From Mycobacterium sp. ACS4054 (GTDB lineage: Bacteria > Actinomycetota > Actinomycetes > Mycobacteriales > Mycobacteriaceae), in contig NZ_LZHV01000035.1 in assembly GCF_001667275.1 (NCBI RefSeq), positions 39,337 to 103,336 of the forward strand: DNA of 64,000 nt. Reading direction: 5' to 3'. Positions 31,457 through 40,136 of the stretch are shown one piece after another (positions within the stretch are counted from its first letter, which is position 1; each line of letters opens with the position of its first letter). A program made the position numbers and the translations under genes. The notes under the pieces were generated by a model. It did no database searches. It was not told the origin of the DNA and saw nothing but the letters and a program-made list of their open reading frames with translations.

Positions 31457-32928
31457 CGGCGCGAGGCACGCTCTGGGGCGTCGGGCTCGGGCCCGGGGAT
31501 CCGGAACTGGTGACCGTCAAGGCCGCCCGGGTGATCGGCGAGGCCGACGTGGTGGCCTACCACAGCGCGCGGCACGGCCGCAGCATCGCGCGCGGCATCG
31601 CCGAACCGTACCTGCGGCCCGGCCAGATCGAGGAGCACCTGATCTACCCGGTGACCACGGAGGTGACCGATCATCCCGGCGGCTACGCCGGGGCGCTCGA
31701 GGACTTCTACGTCGAGGCCGCCGCGCGCATCGCCGCGCACCTCGACGCGGGCCGCAACGTGGCGCTGCTCGCCGAGGGCGACCCGCTCTTCTACAGCTCC
31801 TACATGCATTTGCACACCCGGCTGACGCAACGCTTCGATGCCGTCATCGTGCCGGGTGTGACGTCGGTGAGCGCCGCCTCGGCGGCCATCGCGACGCCGT
31901 TGGTGGCCGGCGACGAGGTGCTCTCGGTACTGCCGGGCACCCTGCCGGTCGCCGAGCTGACCCGCCGCCTGGCCGACGCCGACGCCGCGGTGGTGCTCAA
32001 ACTCGGGCGTTCGTATCACGCTGTGCGGGAAGCCCTTTCAGCATCCGGCCAGCTTGACGACGCCTATTACGTGGAACGGGCCAGCACGGCCGGACAGCGC
32101 ATCCTGCCCGCCGCCGAGGTCGACGAAACGGGCGTGCCTTACTTCTCGCTGGCGATGTTGCCGGGCGGGCGACGCGGGCGGCAGTCGGCGGCCGGCACCG
32201 TCGCGGTGGTGGGCCTGGGCCCCGGCGACACCGACTGGATGACGCCGCAGAGCCGGCGGGAGCTCGCGAGCGCGACCGACCTGATCGGCTACGGCGGCTA
32301 CCTGGACCGCGTCCCGGTGCGCGACGGGCAACGACGGCACCCCAGCGACAACACCGACGAACCGGCGCGGGCCCGGCTGGCCTGCGCGCTGGCCGAAGAG
32401 GGCCGCGCCGTCGCCGTGGTGTCGTCGGGCGACCCCGGGGTGTTCGCGATGGCCACCGCCGTATTGGAGGAGGCCAAGGAGTGGCCGGGTGTGCGGGTGC
32501 GCGTCATTCCGGCGATGACGGCCGCCCAGGCCGTCGCCAGCCGCGTCGGCGCTCCCCTGGGCCACGACTACGCCGTCATCTCGCTATCCGACCGGCTCAA
32601 GCCCTGGGACATCATCGCCGAGCGGCTGGCCGCCGCGGCCGCCGCCGACCTCGTGCTCGCGATCTACAACCCGGCGTCCAAGACACGCACCTGGCAGGTC
32701 GGCGCGATGCGCGACCTGCTCTTGGAACACCGCGAACCCGGGACGCCGGTGGTGATCGGCCGCAACGTGTCCGGACCCGACGAGGACGTCCGCGTGGTGC
32801 GGCTGGCCGACCTCGACCCCGCCACGGTGGACATGCGCTGCCTGCTGATCGTCGGCTCTTCGCAAACGCAATGGCACGCAAGCGATTTCGGTGATCGGGT
32901 GTTCACCCCGCGGCGGTACCCGAGCTAG
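31453..32928 (+). CDS. cobIJ: CobIJ: precorrin-2 C20-methyltransferase fused to precorrin-3B C17-methyltransferase
   Basis: A 491-residue bifunctional S-adenosylmethionine-dependent methyltransferase. The first half (about residues 1-240) is CobI, methylating precorrin-2 at C-20, with the glycine loop [19 protein letters not shown] and the [12 protein letters not shown] motif. The second half (about 247-491) is CobJ, methylating precorrin-3B at C-17 with ring contraction, with [30 protein letters not shown] and [12 protein letters not shown]. Such a fusion is standard in mycobacteria (M. tuberculosis Rv2066). Start overlaps cobH; the stop is 3 bases from the stop of the convergent PPE gene. 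Confidence 0.96.
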   Translation: MTARGTLWGVGLGPGDPELVTVKAARVIGEADVVAYHSARHGRSIARGIAEPYLRPGQIEEHLIYPVTTEVTDHPGGYAGALEDFYVEAAARIAAHLDAGRNVALLAEGDPLFYSSYMHLHTRLTQRFDAVIVPGVTSVSAASAAIATPLVAGDEVLSVLPGTLPVAELTRRLADADAAVVLKLGRSYHAVREALSASGQLDDAYYVERASTAGQRILPAAEVDETGVPYFSLAMLPGGRRGRQSAAGTVAVVGLGPGDTDWMTPQSRRELASATDLIGYGGYLDRVPVRDGQRRHPSDNTDEPARARLACALAEEGRAVAVVSSGDPGVFAMATAVLEEAKEWPGVRVRVIPAMTAAQAVASRVGAPLGHDYAVISLSDRLKPWDIIAERLAAAAAADLVLAIYNPASKTRTWQVGAMRDLLLEHREPGTPVVIGRNVSGPDEDVRVVRLADLDPATVDMRCLLIVGSSQTQWHASDFGDRVFTPRRYPS

Positions 32929-32931
32929 GGC

Positions 32932-34509
32932 CTAGTCTTCGCTCCAGGTGCTCGGCATCATCGGCACGGTGGGGCCGTCGCTCAACCCGTCGCGCGTCAG
33001 CGTCGCCAACCCGGCGGGCCGGGCGACACCGGATCGCGCTGCGGCGCCGGCGAATCCAAGCGGTCCGCCGCCCTGATCGGAGGCGCCCACGGCGTCCGGG
33101 CGGTCGTCGTCGACAGCCTCCTGGTCCAGGTCCATGAATTCGTAGCGGTACGCACGGTCCGTGGCCGTTCCCGCGCGGCGCCGGCGCGCGCGGGCCTTTC
33201 TCTTGGCGGCTGCCAACGCCGCGACCGCGGCGGGCGCGTCCACGTCGTCGGGCGCCGGCTCCTCGGCCTTGCGGCGCGCCCAGCCGCTGGCGCTGCCGCG
33301 CGCCGCCAGACCCGAAATTCCCACGGCGTACAGGGCGTCGGACATCCCCGCGCCGATCCCGTCGGTGGCCGTGGGGCTGAAGCCGGCACCCGGCCCGCCC
33401 GCGATCGGTCCGCCGCCGGCCGGGGTGGCCACGGTCGAGGCGGGGGCGCTGGACACCGTCTGGACATGGCTGACGCTGGCGGGGGCGGTGCCAAGGGTCG
33501 GGGCCGGCGCGGAGGCCATCGGCGCCGGCGCGGGAGCGGCCGCCGGCAGCGGTGCGGCGACCGAGAGCGGGGCCACGACGCTGACCGCGGTAACGGCCGC
33601 GGCCGCGCCCCCCGCCGCGGCGGCGGCCAGCAGGGAAACGGCCATCGGTGCGAGCACGACCGCCATCTGGATGGCGGCCTGCATGAAGGGCCAGAAGATC
33701 ATCAGGGTGTGGAAGATGGCCCAGCCGAGCGCGCTGGACAGGGCCGGCGAGAACCCCAACTGGCCGAAAAACGAGGCGAGGCCGTTGACGAACGGCACCG
33801 GTGGGAACGGCCAGCCACCCGGGTTGAGGTCCTTGGACACCGGCCACGCGAAGTTCTTGGTGTACTGCTGTAGCCACGCCGTGAGCTGGTCCTGCCAGGA
33901 CGGGTAGGCCTGGGTGGCCTGCTGTTGGGTGTCGGCGGCTTGCGCGGCGGCGACGCTCGCCTCCGCGGCCGGGGCGACGATCGACGGCGCGGGCGTGGAC
34001 GCGGGGACCGCCGCGAGGGCGGACTCGGCAACCACCTGGTAGGTGGTCATGGTCTCGGCGGCCTGCAGCCACATGCGCGCGTAGTCGGCCTCGTTCACCG
34101 CGATTGGAATCGTGTTGATGCCGAAGAAGTTCGTCGCCACCAGCGCCGCGTGGGTCGCGTGGTTGGCGGCCAGCTCGGGCATGGTCGGCATGGTGGCCAG
34201 CGCCGCCGTGTAGGCGCCGGCGGCCGTCTCGTGCAGCGCGGCCGCCGTCGCGCTCTTGGCGGAGCTCTCCAGCAGCCAGGCCAGGTACGGGGCGTGGGCC
34301 GCCACGTATTGTTCGGCGCTTGGGCCGCCCCAGGCACCGCCTTGCACGGCGGCCAGGAGCCCGCCGAGTTCGTCTGCGGCGTCGGTGTATTGGCTGCTCA
34401 TCGACGACCAGGTCGCCGCAGCGGCGAGCAGCGGCCCGGGTCCGGGGCCGCTGCTCAGCAAGGTCGAGTGCACTTCAGGCGGGAAGGCGATCCAGATCGG
34501 GGCGGTCAT
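32932..34509 (-). CDS. PPE family protein, PPE-PPW subgroup
   Basis: A 525-residue PPE protein, a class exported by ESX systems with a PE partner. From the ATG at 34509 it starts [20 protein letters not shown], with the Pro-Pro-Glu at residues about 10-12 and the helical 180-residue domain carrying the WxG motif ([12 protein letters not shown]). A long Ala/Pro-rich middle follows. The C-terminus has a very basic stretch ([14 protein letters not shown]) and then the PPW signature, G-F-A-G (GPLGFAGAA) and P-x-x-P-x-x-W (PMMPSTW). This resembles PPE2/PPE4-like proteins. No PE gene is adjacent. It is convergent with cobIJ and divergent from the anti-sigma/sigC frame. Function unknown. Confidence 0.92.
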   Translation of the reverse strand: MTAPIWIAFPPEVHSTLLSSGPGPGPLLAAAATWSSMSSQYTDAADELGGLLAAVQGGAWGGPSAEQYVAAHAPYLAWLLESSAKSATAAALHETAAGAYTAALATMPTMPELAANHATHAALVATNFFGINTIPIAVNEADYARMWLQAAETMTTYQVVAESALAAVPASTPAPSIVAPAAEASVAAAQAADTQQQATQAYPSWQDQLTAWLQQYTKNFAWPVSKDLNPGGWPFPPVPFVNGLASFFGQLGFSPALSSALGWAIFHTLMIFWPFMQAAIQMAVVLAPMAVSLLAAAAAGGAAAAVTAVSVVAPLSVAAPLPAAAPAPAPMASAPAPTLGTAPASVSHVQTVSSAPASTVATPAGGGPIAGGPGAGFSPTATDGIGAGMSDALYAVGISGLAARGSASGWARRKAEEPAPDDVDAPAAVAALAAAKRKARARRRRAGTATDRAYRYEFMDLDQEAVDDDRPDAVGASDQGGGPLGFAGAAARSGVARPAGLATLTRDGLSDGPTVPMMPSTWSED

Positions 34510-34645
34510 CGTCGGTGGCCTGCGGGCACGAACACGAATACCTCTTCGGTGGGTGGGCTGGGGCTGCGTACCTTCAGTGGTCGGTTTGCCGGACGGATTA
34601 GTTCCCGCCGGTTGATTTCGGGTGCTCTTTGCGCGCGGACCGGGC

Positions 34646-36019
34646 ATGCGCAACGATGCAGTGATGCGGTGTGACGCGGCGCGTGAAGCGCTTTCGGCTC
34701 GACTGGACGGCGAACGTCCCCAAGCGCTCGCGCAGCAGGTTGACGCGCATCTCGAATCGTGCCGCCGTTGCCGTTCGTGGCTGATCGGCGCCGCGGTGCA
34801 GACCCGCCGGATGGCCTCGGTCGAGCCCGGCGACGGACCGGACCTGGTGGCGAAGATCATGGCGAGCATCGGCGAGGAATCGTCGGGACGCCAGCGCCGG
34901 ATGCGTTGGCTGCGTGCGCACTACCGGCGGTGGGGCCTGATCGCTGTCGGTTTGTTCCAGGTGGCGATTGCCGCCGCGCAGATCAGCGGGATCGATTTCG
35001 GCATGGTGTCGGCTCACATGCACGGCGCGATGTCGGGTGAGCACCTGATGCACGAGTCCACCGCCTGGTTGCTGGCGTTGGGTTTGGCGATGGTCGCCGC
35101 CGGCGTGTGGCCCGTCACCGCGATTGGGGTGGCGGCGATTACGGGCGTCTACTCGGTTGCGCTGCTCGGTTACGTGATCGTGGATGCGTTCGCGGGCGAG
35201 GTGACGGCGACGCGTATCGCCAGTCACATGCCCTTGCTGTTGGGCCTCGCGTTCGCGTTGCTGGTGGCGCGGGAGCGGGTGCGATCCGACCGATCGGGCG
35301 CCTCCGACGCGACGGACGACGCCGGTTGGCGACCGGAGGCTCCTGCGGGCCGACGACGCGCCCACCTGTGGCCCATCAACCGGTCCGCCGCCGACCCCGC
35401 CACAGCCGCTACGACAGGCCGTCGTAGACTCAGTGAGCCCGCGAAACAAAGGTGGTTCGCCATGATCGCGTCAAGCGATGACGAGGCCGTTACCGAACTC
35501 GCGTTGGCCGCCGCGCGTGGAAGTGATCGTGCGCTCGAGGCATTCATCAAAGCCACCCAGCAAGACGTGTGGCGGTTCGTCACGTATCTGTCGGATGCGG
35601 GCAGCGCCGACGACCTGACACAGGAGACCTTCCTGCGGGCGATCGGCGCCATCGAGCGGTTCTCCGGGCGTTCGAGCGCCCGGACCTGGCTGCTCGCGAT
35701 CGCGCGCCGCGTCGTCGCGGACCACATCCGCCACGTCCAGTCACGGCCGCGCGCCGCGCTGGGCGCCGACCCGGAGCACGTGCTGCGGGGCGACCGGCAC
35801 GCCCGCGGATTCGAGGACCTGGTCGAGGTCACCACAATGATCGCCAGTCTCACCGCCGAGCAACGGGAAGCCCTGTTGCTCACCCAGTTGTTGGGGCTGC
35901 CCTACGCCGACGCCGCGGCGGTTTGCGGGTGCCCGGTGGGCACCATCCGATCCCGCGTCGCACGCGCCCGCGACGCGCTGCTGGCCGCCGACGCCGAGCG
36001 CGACGACCTGACCGGCTAG
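34646..36019 (+). CDS. Zinc-finger membrane anti-sigma domain in one frame with SigC (possible fusion protein)
   Basis: One uninterrupted frame of 457 residues. Residues about 9-50 carry a zinc anti-sigma motif: Cys9, then HLESCRRC, the H-x3-C-x2-C signature of zf-HC2/ZAS domains. About four or five membrane helices follow between residues 90 and 210 ([67 protein letters not shown]). A hydrophilic Arg/Ser/Ala-rich linker leads, without any stop codon, into complete SigC from residue 273. The anti-sigma part resembles, from memory, M. tuberculosis Rv0093c. Start choice is uncertain (GTG 34622, ATG 34646 or ATG 34664). Because sigC has its own start and ribosome site, the frame may produce a tethered anti-sigma/sigma protein, free SigC, or both. 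A lost stop codon or sequencing error are alternatives. Confidence 0.65.
   Translation: MRNDAVMRCDAAREALSARLDGERPQALAQQVDAHLESCRRCRSWLIGAAVQTRRMASVEPGDGPDLVAKIMASIGEESSGRQRRMRWLRAHYRRWGLIAVGLFQVAIAAAQISGIDFGMVSAHMHGAMSGEHLMHESTAWLLALGLAMVAAGVWPVTAIGVAAITGVYSVALLGYVIVDAFAGEVTATRIASHMPLLLGLAFALLVARERVRSDRSGASDATDDAGWRPEAPAGRRRAHLWPINRSAADPATAATTGRRRLSEPAKQRWFAMIASSDDEAVTELALAAARGSDRALEAFIKATQQDVWRFVTYLSDAGSADDLTQETFLRAIGAIERFSGRSSARTWLLAIARRVVADHIRHVQSRPRAALGADPEHVLRGDRHARGFEDLVEVTTMIASLTAEQREALLLTQLLGLPYADAAAVCGCPVGTIRSRVARARDALLAADAERDDLTG
35425..35455 (+). promoter_or_regulatory. Candidate internal promoter and ribosome site of sigC
   Basis: TAGACT at 35425-35430 fits the mycobacterial TANNNT -10 pattern. 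AAAGGTGG at 35448-35455 is a strong Shine-Dalgarno sequence 6 bases before the ATG at 35462. Both lie inside the longer anti-sigma/SigC frame. They support independent production of a 185-residue SigC. No confident -35 is visible. Confidence 0.55.
35462..36019 (+). CDS. sigC: ECF RNA polymerase sigma factor SigC (internal start)
   Basis: Extracytoplasmic-function sigma factor. From the internal ATG the protein has 185 residues, exactly the M. tuberculosis SigC length. Region 2 is [20 protein letters not shown] with the -10-recognition part [26 protein letters not shown]. Region 4 is [20 protein letters not shown] and [20 protein letters not shown], the helix-turn-helix for the -35. It has no extra C-terminal domain. 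Its reading frame continues upstream into a zinc-finger membrane anti-sigma domain, unlike M. tuberculosis, where no cognate anti-sigma lies beside sigC. The stop overlaps the convergent cobK stop within CTAG. The identity as SigC is strong; the native start rests on the ribosome site and length. Confidence 0.9.
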   Translation: MIASSDDEAVTELALAAARGSDRALEAFIKATQQDVWRFVTYLSDAGSADDLTQETFLRAIGAIERFSGRSSARTWLLAIARRVVADHIRHVQSRPRAALGADPEHVLRGDRHARGFEDLVEVTTMIASLTAEQREALLLTQLLGLPYADAAAVCGCPVGTIRSRVARARDALLAADAERDDLTG

Positions 36020-36741
36020 CCCAAACCCGTCACCCAGTCGGTGGCCTGCTCGACGCTGCCCACCACCGCCACGCCGGCCGGTAGCGGTGGCCGCGCCACC
36101 ATCACCACCGGAATGCCCTGTGCCGCAGCCGCATCCAACTTCGCACGGGTCATGTCCCCACCGCTGTTCTTGGTGACCAACGCGTCGATGCGGTGTTCTC
36201 GCAACAGCGCCAGCTCGCCGTCGTAACGATACGGGCCCCGGGACAACACCAGCTGGTGTCGGCGCGGCAGGGACGACGGCTCGGGTTCGGTCACCGCGCG
36301 AATGAGAAACCACGCGTCGCTGTCCGCGAAGGCCTTGGTTCCCGAGCGTCCGGTAGTGAGAAACACCCGCGAAAACGATTGTCGCGCGACGGCTTCCGCG
36401 GCCTGGCGATCCGATTCGACCACGATCGCCGAGCCCGGGTCCCAGGCCGGACGAGCCAGCACCAGGTGCGGCATCTTCAGCTCAGCGCAGACGGCGGCGG
36501 CGTGCGCCGTCATCGTCGCCGCGAACGGGTGGGTCGCATCGATCACCGCGTCGATGCGTTCGTCGAGGAGCCAGCGCCGCAGTCCGTCAGGGCCGCCGAA
36601 GCCGCCGATGCGTACCGGGCCGACCGGCAGCGCGGGGTCGGGCACCCGGCCCGCCAGCGAGCTGACGACGTCGATGCGCGGATGCAGGGCCTTGGCCAGC
36701 GCGCGACCTTCGGCCGTGCCGCCGAGCAGCAGCACGCGCAT
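36016..36741 (-). CDS. cobK: Precorrin-6A reductase CobK
   Basis: NADPH-dependent reductase converting precorrin-6A to dihydro-precorrin-6. The 241 residues match the 244 of M. tuberculosis CobK. The N-terminal strand-loop [17 protein letters not shown] binds the cofactor. Further family features are [17 protein letters not shown] and the second-domain [12 protein letters not shown] plus [17 protein letters not shown]. The ATG overlaps the cobM stop (TGATG), so it is the last gene of the coupled SDR-cobL-cobM-cobK unit. It is convergent with sigC and shares a CTAG with its stop. Confidence 0.95.
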   Translation of the reverse strand: MRVLLLGGTAEGRALAKALHPRIDVVSSLAGRVPDPALPVGPVRIGGFGGPDGLRRWLLDERIDAVIDATHPFAATMTAHAAAVCAELKMPHLVLARPAWDPGSAIVVESDRQAAEAVARQSFSRVFLTTGRSGTKAFADSDAWFLIRAVTEPEPSSLPRRHQLVLSRGPYRYDGELALLREHRIDALVTKNSGGDMTRAKLDAAAAQGIPVVMVARPPLPAGVAVVGSVEQATDWVTGLG

Positions 36742-37496
36742 CAGTGCCTGCTCCCCCGCGTGCGCCCGGTCGAATACAGGTAGCTGTCAGTGAATCCCTC
36801 GGCGGCCAGCACGTCGCCGACGACGATCACCGCCGTCTTGGTGACGCCGGCCCCGTGCGTCTGTTCGGCGATGTCGGCGAGCGTGCCGCGCAGCACCGCC
36901 TGCTGCGGCCAGCTCGCGAATGCCACTACAGCACAGGGGGTTTCGAGTCGGTAGCCGGCCCCGAGAAGCTGCGGCACGATGGCATCGATCTGGGCCGCGG
37001 CCAAATGCAAGACCAGTGTGCCGCCGGATCGGGCGAGGGTGGCGAGGTCTTCACCGGGCGGCATGGCCGTCGACAAGGTGGCGACCCGGGTCAGGGTCAC
37101 GGTCTGCGCGACGCCGGGAACGGTGAGCTCGCGCTTGAGCGCGGCCGCTGCCGCGGCGAAAGACGGTACGCCGGGCACGATTTCGTAAGCGATCCCCAGC
37201 GCATCGAGCCGTCGGCATTGCTCGGCCAGCGCGCTGTAGATGGACGGGTCGCCGGAATGCAGCCGTGCCACGTCGTGGCCGGCGGCGTCGGCGTCGGCGA
37301 TCTCGGCAACGATCTGCTCCAGCGTCAGCGGTCCGGTATCAACGACTTTCGCCCCGGGCGGGCACGCCGCCAACAGGTCGTCGGGCATGATCGAGCCCGC
37401 GTACAGACACACCGGGCAGGACTCGAGGAGCCGCTGGCCGCGGACGGTGATCAGGTCGGCCGCACCCGGGCCCGCGCCGATGAAATACACCGTCAT
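36741..37496 (-). CDS. cobM: Precorrin-4 C11-methyltransferase CobM
   Basis: SAM-dependent methyltransferase acting at C-11 of precorrin-4. ATG 37496 gives 251 residues, equal to M. tuberculosis CobM, and overlaps the cobL stop (ATGA); a start five codons upstream is less likely. Tetrapyrrole-methylase motifs are YFIGAGPGAADLITVRG, the LHSGDPSIYSAL loop, VPGVPSFAAAAAALKREL and TLTRVATLSTAMPPGEDL. It ends inside the first codons of cobK, showing tight translational coupling. Confidence 0.95.
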   Translation of the reverse strand: MTVYFIGAGPGAADLITVRGQRLLESCPVCLYAGSIMPDDLLAACPPGAKVVDTGPLTLEQIVAEIADADAAGHDVARLHSGDPSIYSALAEQCRRLDALGIAYEIVPGVPSFAAAAAALKRELTVPGVAQTVTLTRVATLSTAMPPGEDLATLARSGGTLVLHLAAAQIDAIVPQLLGAGYRLETPCAVVAFASWPQQAVLRGTLADIAEQTHGAGVTKTAVIVVGDVLAAEGFTDSYLYSTGRTRGSRH

Positions 37497-38665
37497 TTGG
37501 TCATCGCCCACTGGGTGACAGGCATCTGGGGACGCCAGCCGGTGAAGCCGCCCAGCGGCTCGCCCCGATAGTGTTGGAAGCGGTGCAGGTGTCCCCCGAG
37601 TCGCGAATACGCCTGCGCCAGAGCCGCTTCAGATTCGGCGGTGACCGCGTTGGCGACCAGGCGGCCGCCCGTCGGCAGGTTGTCGAGGCAGGCGTCGAGC
37701 AGCCCCGGCTGGGTGAGGCCGCCACCGATGAAGATCGCCGACGGTGGGTCCAGCCCGTCGAATGCCGCCGGGGCGTCGCCACGCACATCGATGCCGGCAC
37801 CGAAATGGGCGGCGTTGAACTCGATGTTGTCGCGGCGTTTTTCGTCCCGCTCGAATGCGACCGCGGTGCAGCCGCGCCAGCTCAGGCACCACTCGACGCT
37901 GATGCTGCCAGAGCCCGCGCCGACGTCCCAGAGCCGCTCGCCGGGGCGCGGGGCCAGCGCCGCCAGTGTCACCGCGCGGATCCCGTGCTTGGTGATCTGC
38001 CCGTCGTGCGCGAACGCGTCGTCGGGCAGCGGCGACAGGCGTTCGTCGGGCAGGTAGCGGATGGCGATCACGTTGAGGTCGTCGATGTCCGATGGCGCGC
38101 AATCGGCCCATTCGTGCGCGGTGCCGTTCCGGCGGTGTTCGGTTGGGCCACCCAGGTTTTCGAGGACGGTCAGGACCGAGCTGCCGCGGCCATGCGCGTC
38201 GAGTAGCACGGCGACCTCGCTGGGGGTGGCGCCGCTCTTCGACAGCACGATCGCCTGGCCGCCGCGGCGTATCGCGGTGTGCGTCGGCGCGGTGACCAGG
38301 CTGATCACCTCCGTGTCGTGGGCGTTCCAGCCCATTCGCGCGCACGCCAGTGTCACCGAGGACACGTGCGGGAGCACGCGCACCTGATCGGGGCCGTGCA
38401 GCCGGATCAGCGTCCCCCCGATGCCGTGCAGTAGTGGATCGCCGCTGGCCACCACGTGGATGTCTTCGGCGTGATCGTCGAGCAACGACCGCAGCGCGGG
38501 CAGCATCGGCGAGGGCCACTGCCGCCGGGGCGCCGTAACGGTGTCGTCGAGCAGGTCGAGTTGCCGTTTCGATCCGTAAATTATTGTGGCCTTGCGCAAT
38601 TCGTGACGCGACGACTCCGCGAGCCCCGCCATGCCGTCGGCGCCGATCCCGACAACGATTATCAT
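37493..38665 (-). CDS. cobL: Precorrin-6B C5,15-methyltransferase (decarboxylating) CobL
   Basis: A bifunctional protein of 390 residues, the same length as M. tuberculosis CobL, when started at ATG 38665. The N-terminal half (about 1-200) is a CbiE-like tetrapyrrole methylase for C-5 ([27 protein letters not shown]). The C-terminal half (about 220-390) is CbiT-like, methylating C-15 and removing the C-12 acetate carboxyl, with the SAM motif LWDVGAGSGSISVEWCL. The start overlaps the stop of the upstream SDR (ATGA); the stop overlaps cobM. Together these indicate one transcript SDR-cobL-cobM-cobK. Confidence 0.96.
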   Translation of the reverse strand: MIIVVGIGADGMAGLAESSRHELRKATIIYGSKRQLDLLDDTVTAPRRQWPSPMLPALRSLLDDHAEDIHVVASGDPLLHGIGGTLIRLHGPDQVRVLPHVSSVTLACARMGWNAHDTEVISLVTAPTHTAIRRGGQAIVLSKSGATPSEVAVLLDAHGRGSSVLTVLENLGGPTEHRRNGTAHEWADCAPSDIDDLNVIAIRYLPDERLSPLPDDAFAHDGQITKHGIRAVTLAALAPRPGERLWDVGAGSGSISVEWCLSWRGCTAVAFERDEKRRDNIEFNAAHFGAGIDVRGDAPAAFDGLDPPSAIFIGGGLTQPGLLDACLDNLPTGGRLVANAVTAESEAALAQAYSRLGGHLHRFQHYRGEPLGGFTGWRPQMPVTQWAMTK

Positions 38666-39411
38666 CGCGGCATCCTGCGCCATAAGAACTGCGGCACCAC
38701 CCGCATTACGGCCGAGGCGGGACCCAGCGCCCACGGGATCCACACGGAGCGGCGGCCTTTGGCCAGCGCCCGCGCGGTCGCCGCGGCCACCTGCGCCGCG
38801 GTGCTGGACAACGGCGCCGGCTCCATGCCCTCCGTCATGCGCCCTACCACGAACCCGGGCCGGGCGATCAGCAGTCGGATCCCGGTGCCGTGCAGCGCGT
38901 CGGCCAAGCCGCTGGCGAACCCGTCGAGACCTGCCTTCGCCGAGCCGTAGACATAGTTGGCGCGGCGCACCCGCGCGCCGGCGATCGAGGAGAACACCAC
39001 CAGTTGGCCTTTACCGGCTTCGCGCATCGCGCCCGTCAGATGGGTGAGCATGCTGACCTGGGCGACGTAATCGGTGTGCACGATGGCCACCGCGTGCGCG
39101 GCGTCGGTCTCGGCGCGGGCCTGGTCGCCCAGGATTCCGAAGGCCAGCACCGCCGTGGCGATGGGCCCGTGCTCCGCGACGACCGAGGCGACCAGCGGGC
39201 CGTGCGACTCCAGGTCGTCGGCGTCGAACTCCGTGGTGTGCACCGCCGTCGCGCCGGCCGCTTGGAGGGTGGCGACCTCCTCGTCGAGGTGGTCGGCCTT
39301 GCGCGCGGCGAGCACCACCGTCGCCCCCGGCGCCAGCAGCCGCGCCAGCTCGACGCCGATCTCGCTGCGGCCACCCAGGATTAGTACTGGGCCCGCGCCC
39401 GTGTCGCCCAC
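38662..39411 (-). CDS. SDR family protein leading the cobLMK operon (Rv2073c-like)
   Basis: A 249-residue short-chain dehydrogenase/reductase-like protein of the same length as M. tuberculosis Rv2073c. The nucleotide loop reads [17 protein letters not shown], a variant of the usual TGxxxGxG that is also seen in DprE2-like enzymes. The active site has [22 protein letters not shown] with the Y-x3-K pair. The C-terminus is rather hydrophobic and basic ([17 protein letters not shown]). It is first in the coupled cobL-cobM-cobK operon, which suggests but does not prove a link to cobalamin. It is divergent from the F420-dependent reductase gene. Confidence 0.87.
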   Translation of the reverse strand: MGDTGAGPVLILGGRSEIGVELARLLAPGATVVLAARKADHLDEEVATLQAAGATAVHTTEFDADDLESHGPLVASVVAEHGPIATAVLAFGILGDQARAETDAAHAVAIVHTDYVAQVSMLTHLTGAMREAGKGQLVVFSSIAGARVRRANYVYGSAKAGLDGFASGLADALHGTGIRLLIARPGFVVGRMTEGMEPAPLSSTAAQVAAATARALAKGRRSVWIPWALGPASAVMRVVPQFLWRRMPR

Positions 39412-39432
39412 GGCTGCGATTATTACCTGCGC

Positions 39433-39438
39433 TAGCGT
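39433..39438 (+). promoter_or_regulatory. Candidate -10 element of the F420-dependent biliverdin reductase gene
   Basis: TAGCGT fits TANNNT and lies 8 bases before the ATG at 39447. Transcription would begin at about 39444-39446, so the mRNA would have essentially no leader. The absence of a ribosome site agrees. Confidence 0.4.
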
Positions 39439-39446
39439 GGGCGGTG

Positions 39447-39860
39447 ATGGCGAATACCACTACGCGGCTCACGGACGATGCGCTGGCGTTTCTGTCCGAA
39501 CGGCATCTGGCCATGCTGACCACGCTGCGAGCCGACAATTCACCGCATGTCGTGGCGGTGGGATTCACCTTCGACCCCAAGACGCACATCGCCCGGGTCA
39601 TCACCACCGGCGGCTCGCAGAAGGCGGTGAACGCCGACCGCGGCGGGGTGGCGGTGCTCAGTCAGGTCGACGGCGCGCGGTGGTTGTCGCTGGAGGGCCG
39701 ATCGAAGGTCAACACCGACGTGGATGCCGTCCGCGACGCGGAGTTGCGGTACGCCCAGCGCTACCGCACCCCGCGCCCGAACCCGCGCCGGGTGGTCATC
39801 GAGGTGCGGGTCGAGCGGGTGCTGGGTTCGTCGGGCTTGCTGGACCGCGGCGAGGATTAA
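39447..39860 (+). CDS. F420H2-dependent biliverdin reductase family protein (Rv2074-like)
   Basis: A 137-residue split beta-barrel (PNPOx-fold) protein. The M. tuberculosis homologue Rv2074 reduces biliverdin-IXalpha to bilirubin with F420H2, and the sequences are nearly collinear as I remember them: [40 protein letters not shown] and [21 protein letters not shown]. The basic residues of the last segment face the cofactor in the family. ATG 39447 and GTG 39444 are both possible starts. Twelve bases separate its stop from that of the convergent candidate immunity gene. Confidence 0.92.
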   Translation: MANTTTRLTDDALAFLSERHLAMLTTLRADNSPHVVAVGFTFDPKTHIARVITTGGSQKAVNADRGGVAVLSQVDGARWLSLEGRSKVNTDVDAVRDAELRYAQRYRTPRPNPRRVVIEVRVERVLGSSGLLDRGED

Positions 39861-39872
39861 CGTCGGTCTCTT

Positions 39873-40136
39873 CTACACCGGGGTTCCTCGGTTGCTGCCA
39901 GGCTTCTGCAAGAGAAGGTCATCGTGCTCTCGCCTACGGCACGCTTCTATGAACTCGATTGCAGCGTCCCTATCGTGGAGCAGATGATGATATTCGTCGG
40001 GCGTGAGCTCGTAATATTCTTCATAATCCACGATGCCGTTACTTACCGGCAATGACGCATAGTATTTGCCCGACATCGACTCCACGCCGAGCGAATACCT
40101 ATCGTCTCGAGAGAAATAGGTGTCGTCAAACCTCAT
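39873..40136 (-). CDS. Candidate immunity protein for the adjacent CpnT-like toxin
   Basis: An 87-residue acidic protein with no family I can name. It has many Tyr, Asp, Glu and His residues (for example DYEEYYELTPDEYHHLLHDRD) and an RRREHDD stretch near the C-terminus. It has no signal peptide, so it would be cytosolic. Its ATG overlaps the toxin stop (ATGA), giving translational coupling, and the toxin gene ends GAGAAAGAGATG, which can serve as ribosome site. GC content is visibly below the genome (29 of 60 bases in 40021-40080). Position directly after a polymorphic-toxin C-terminal domain is the main reason for the immunity call (inference). Confidence 0.65.
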   Translation of the reverse strand: MRFDDTYFSRDDRYSLGVESMSGKYYASLPVSNGIVDYEEYYELTPDEYHHLLHDRDAAIEFIEACRRREHDDLLLQKPGSNRGTPV

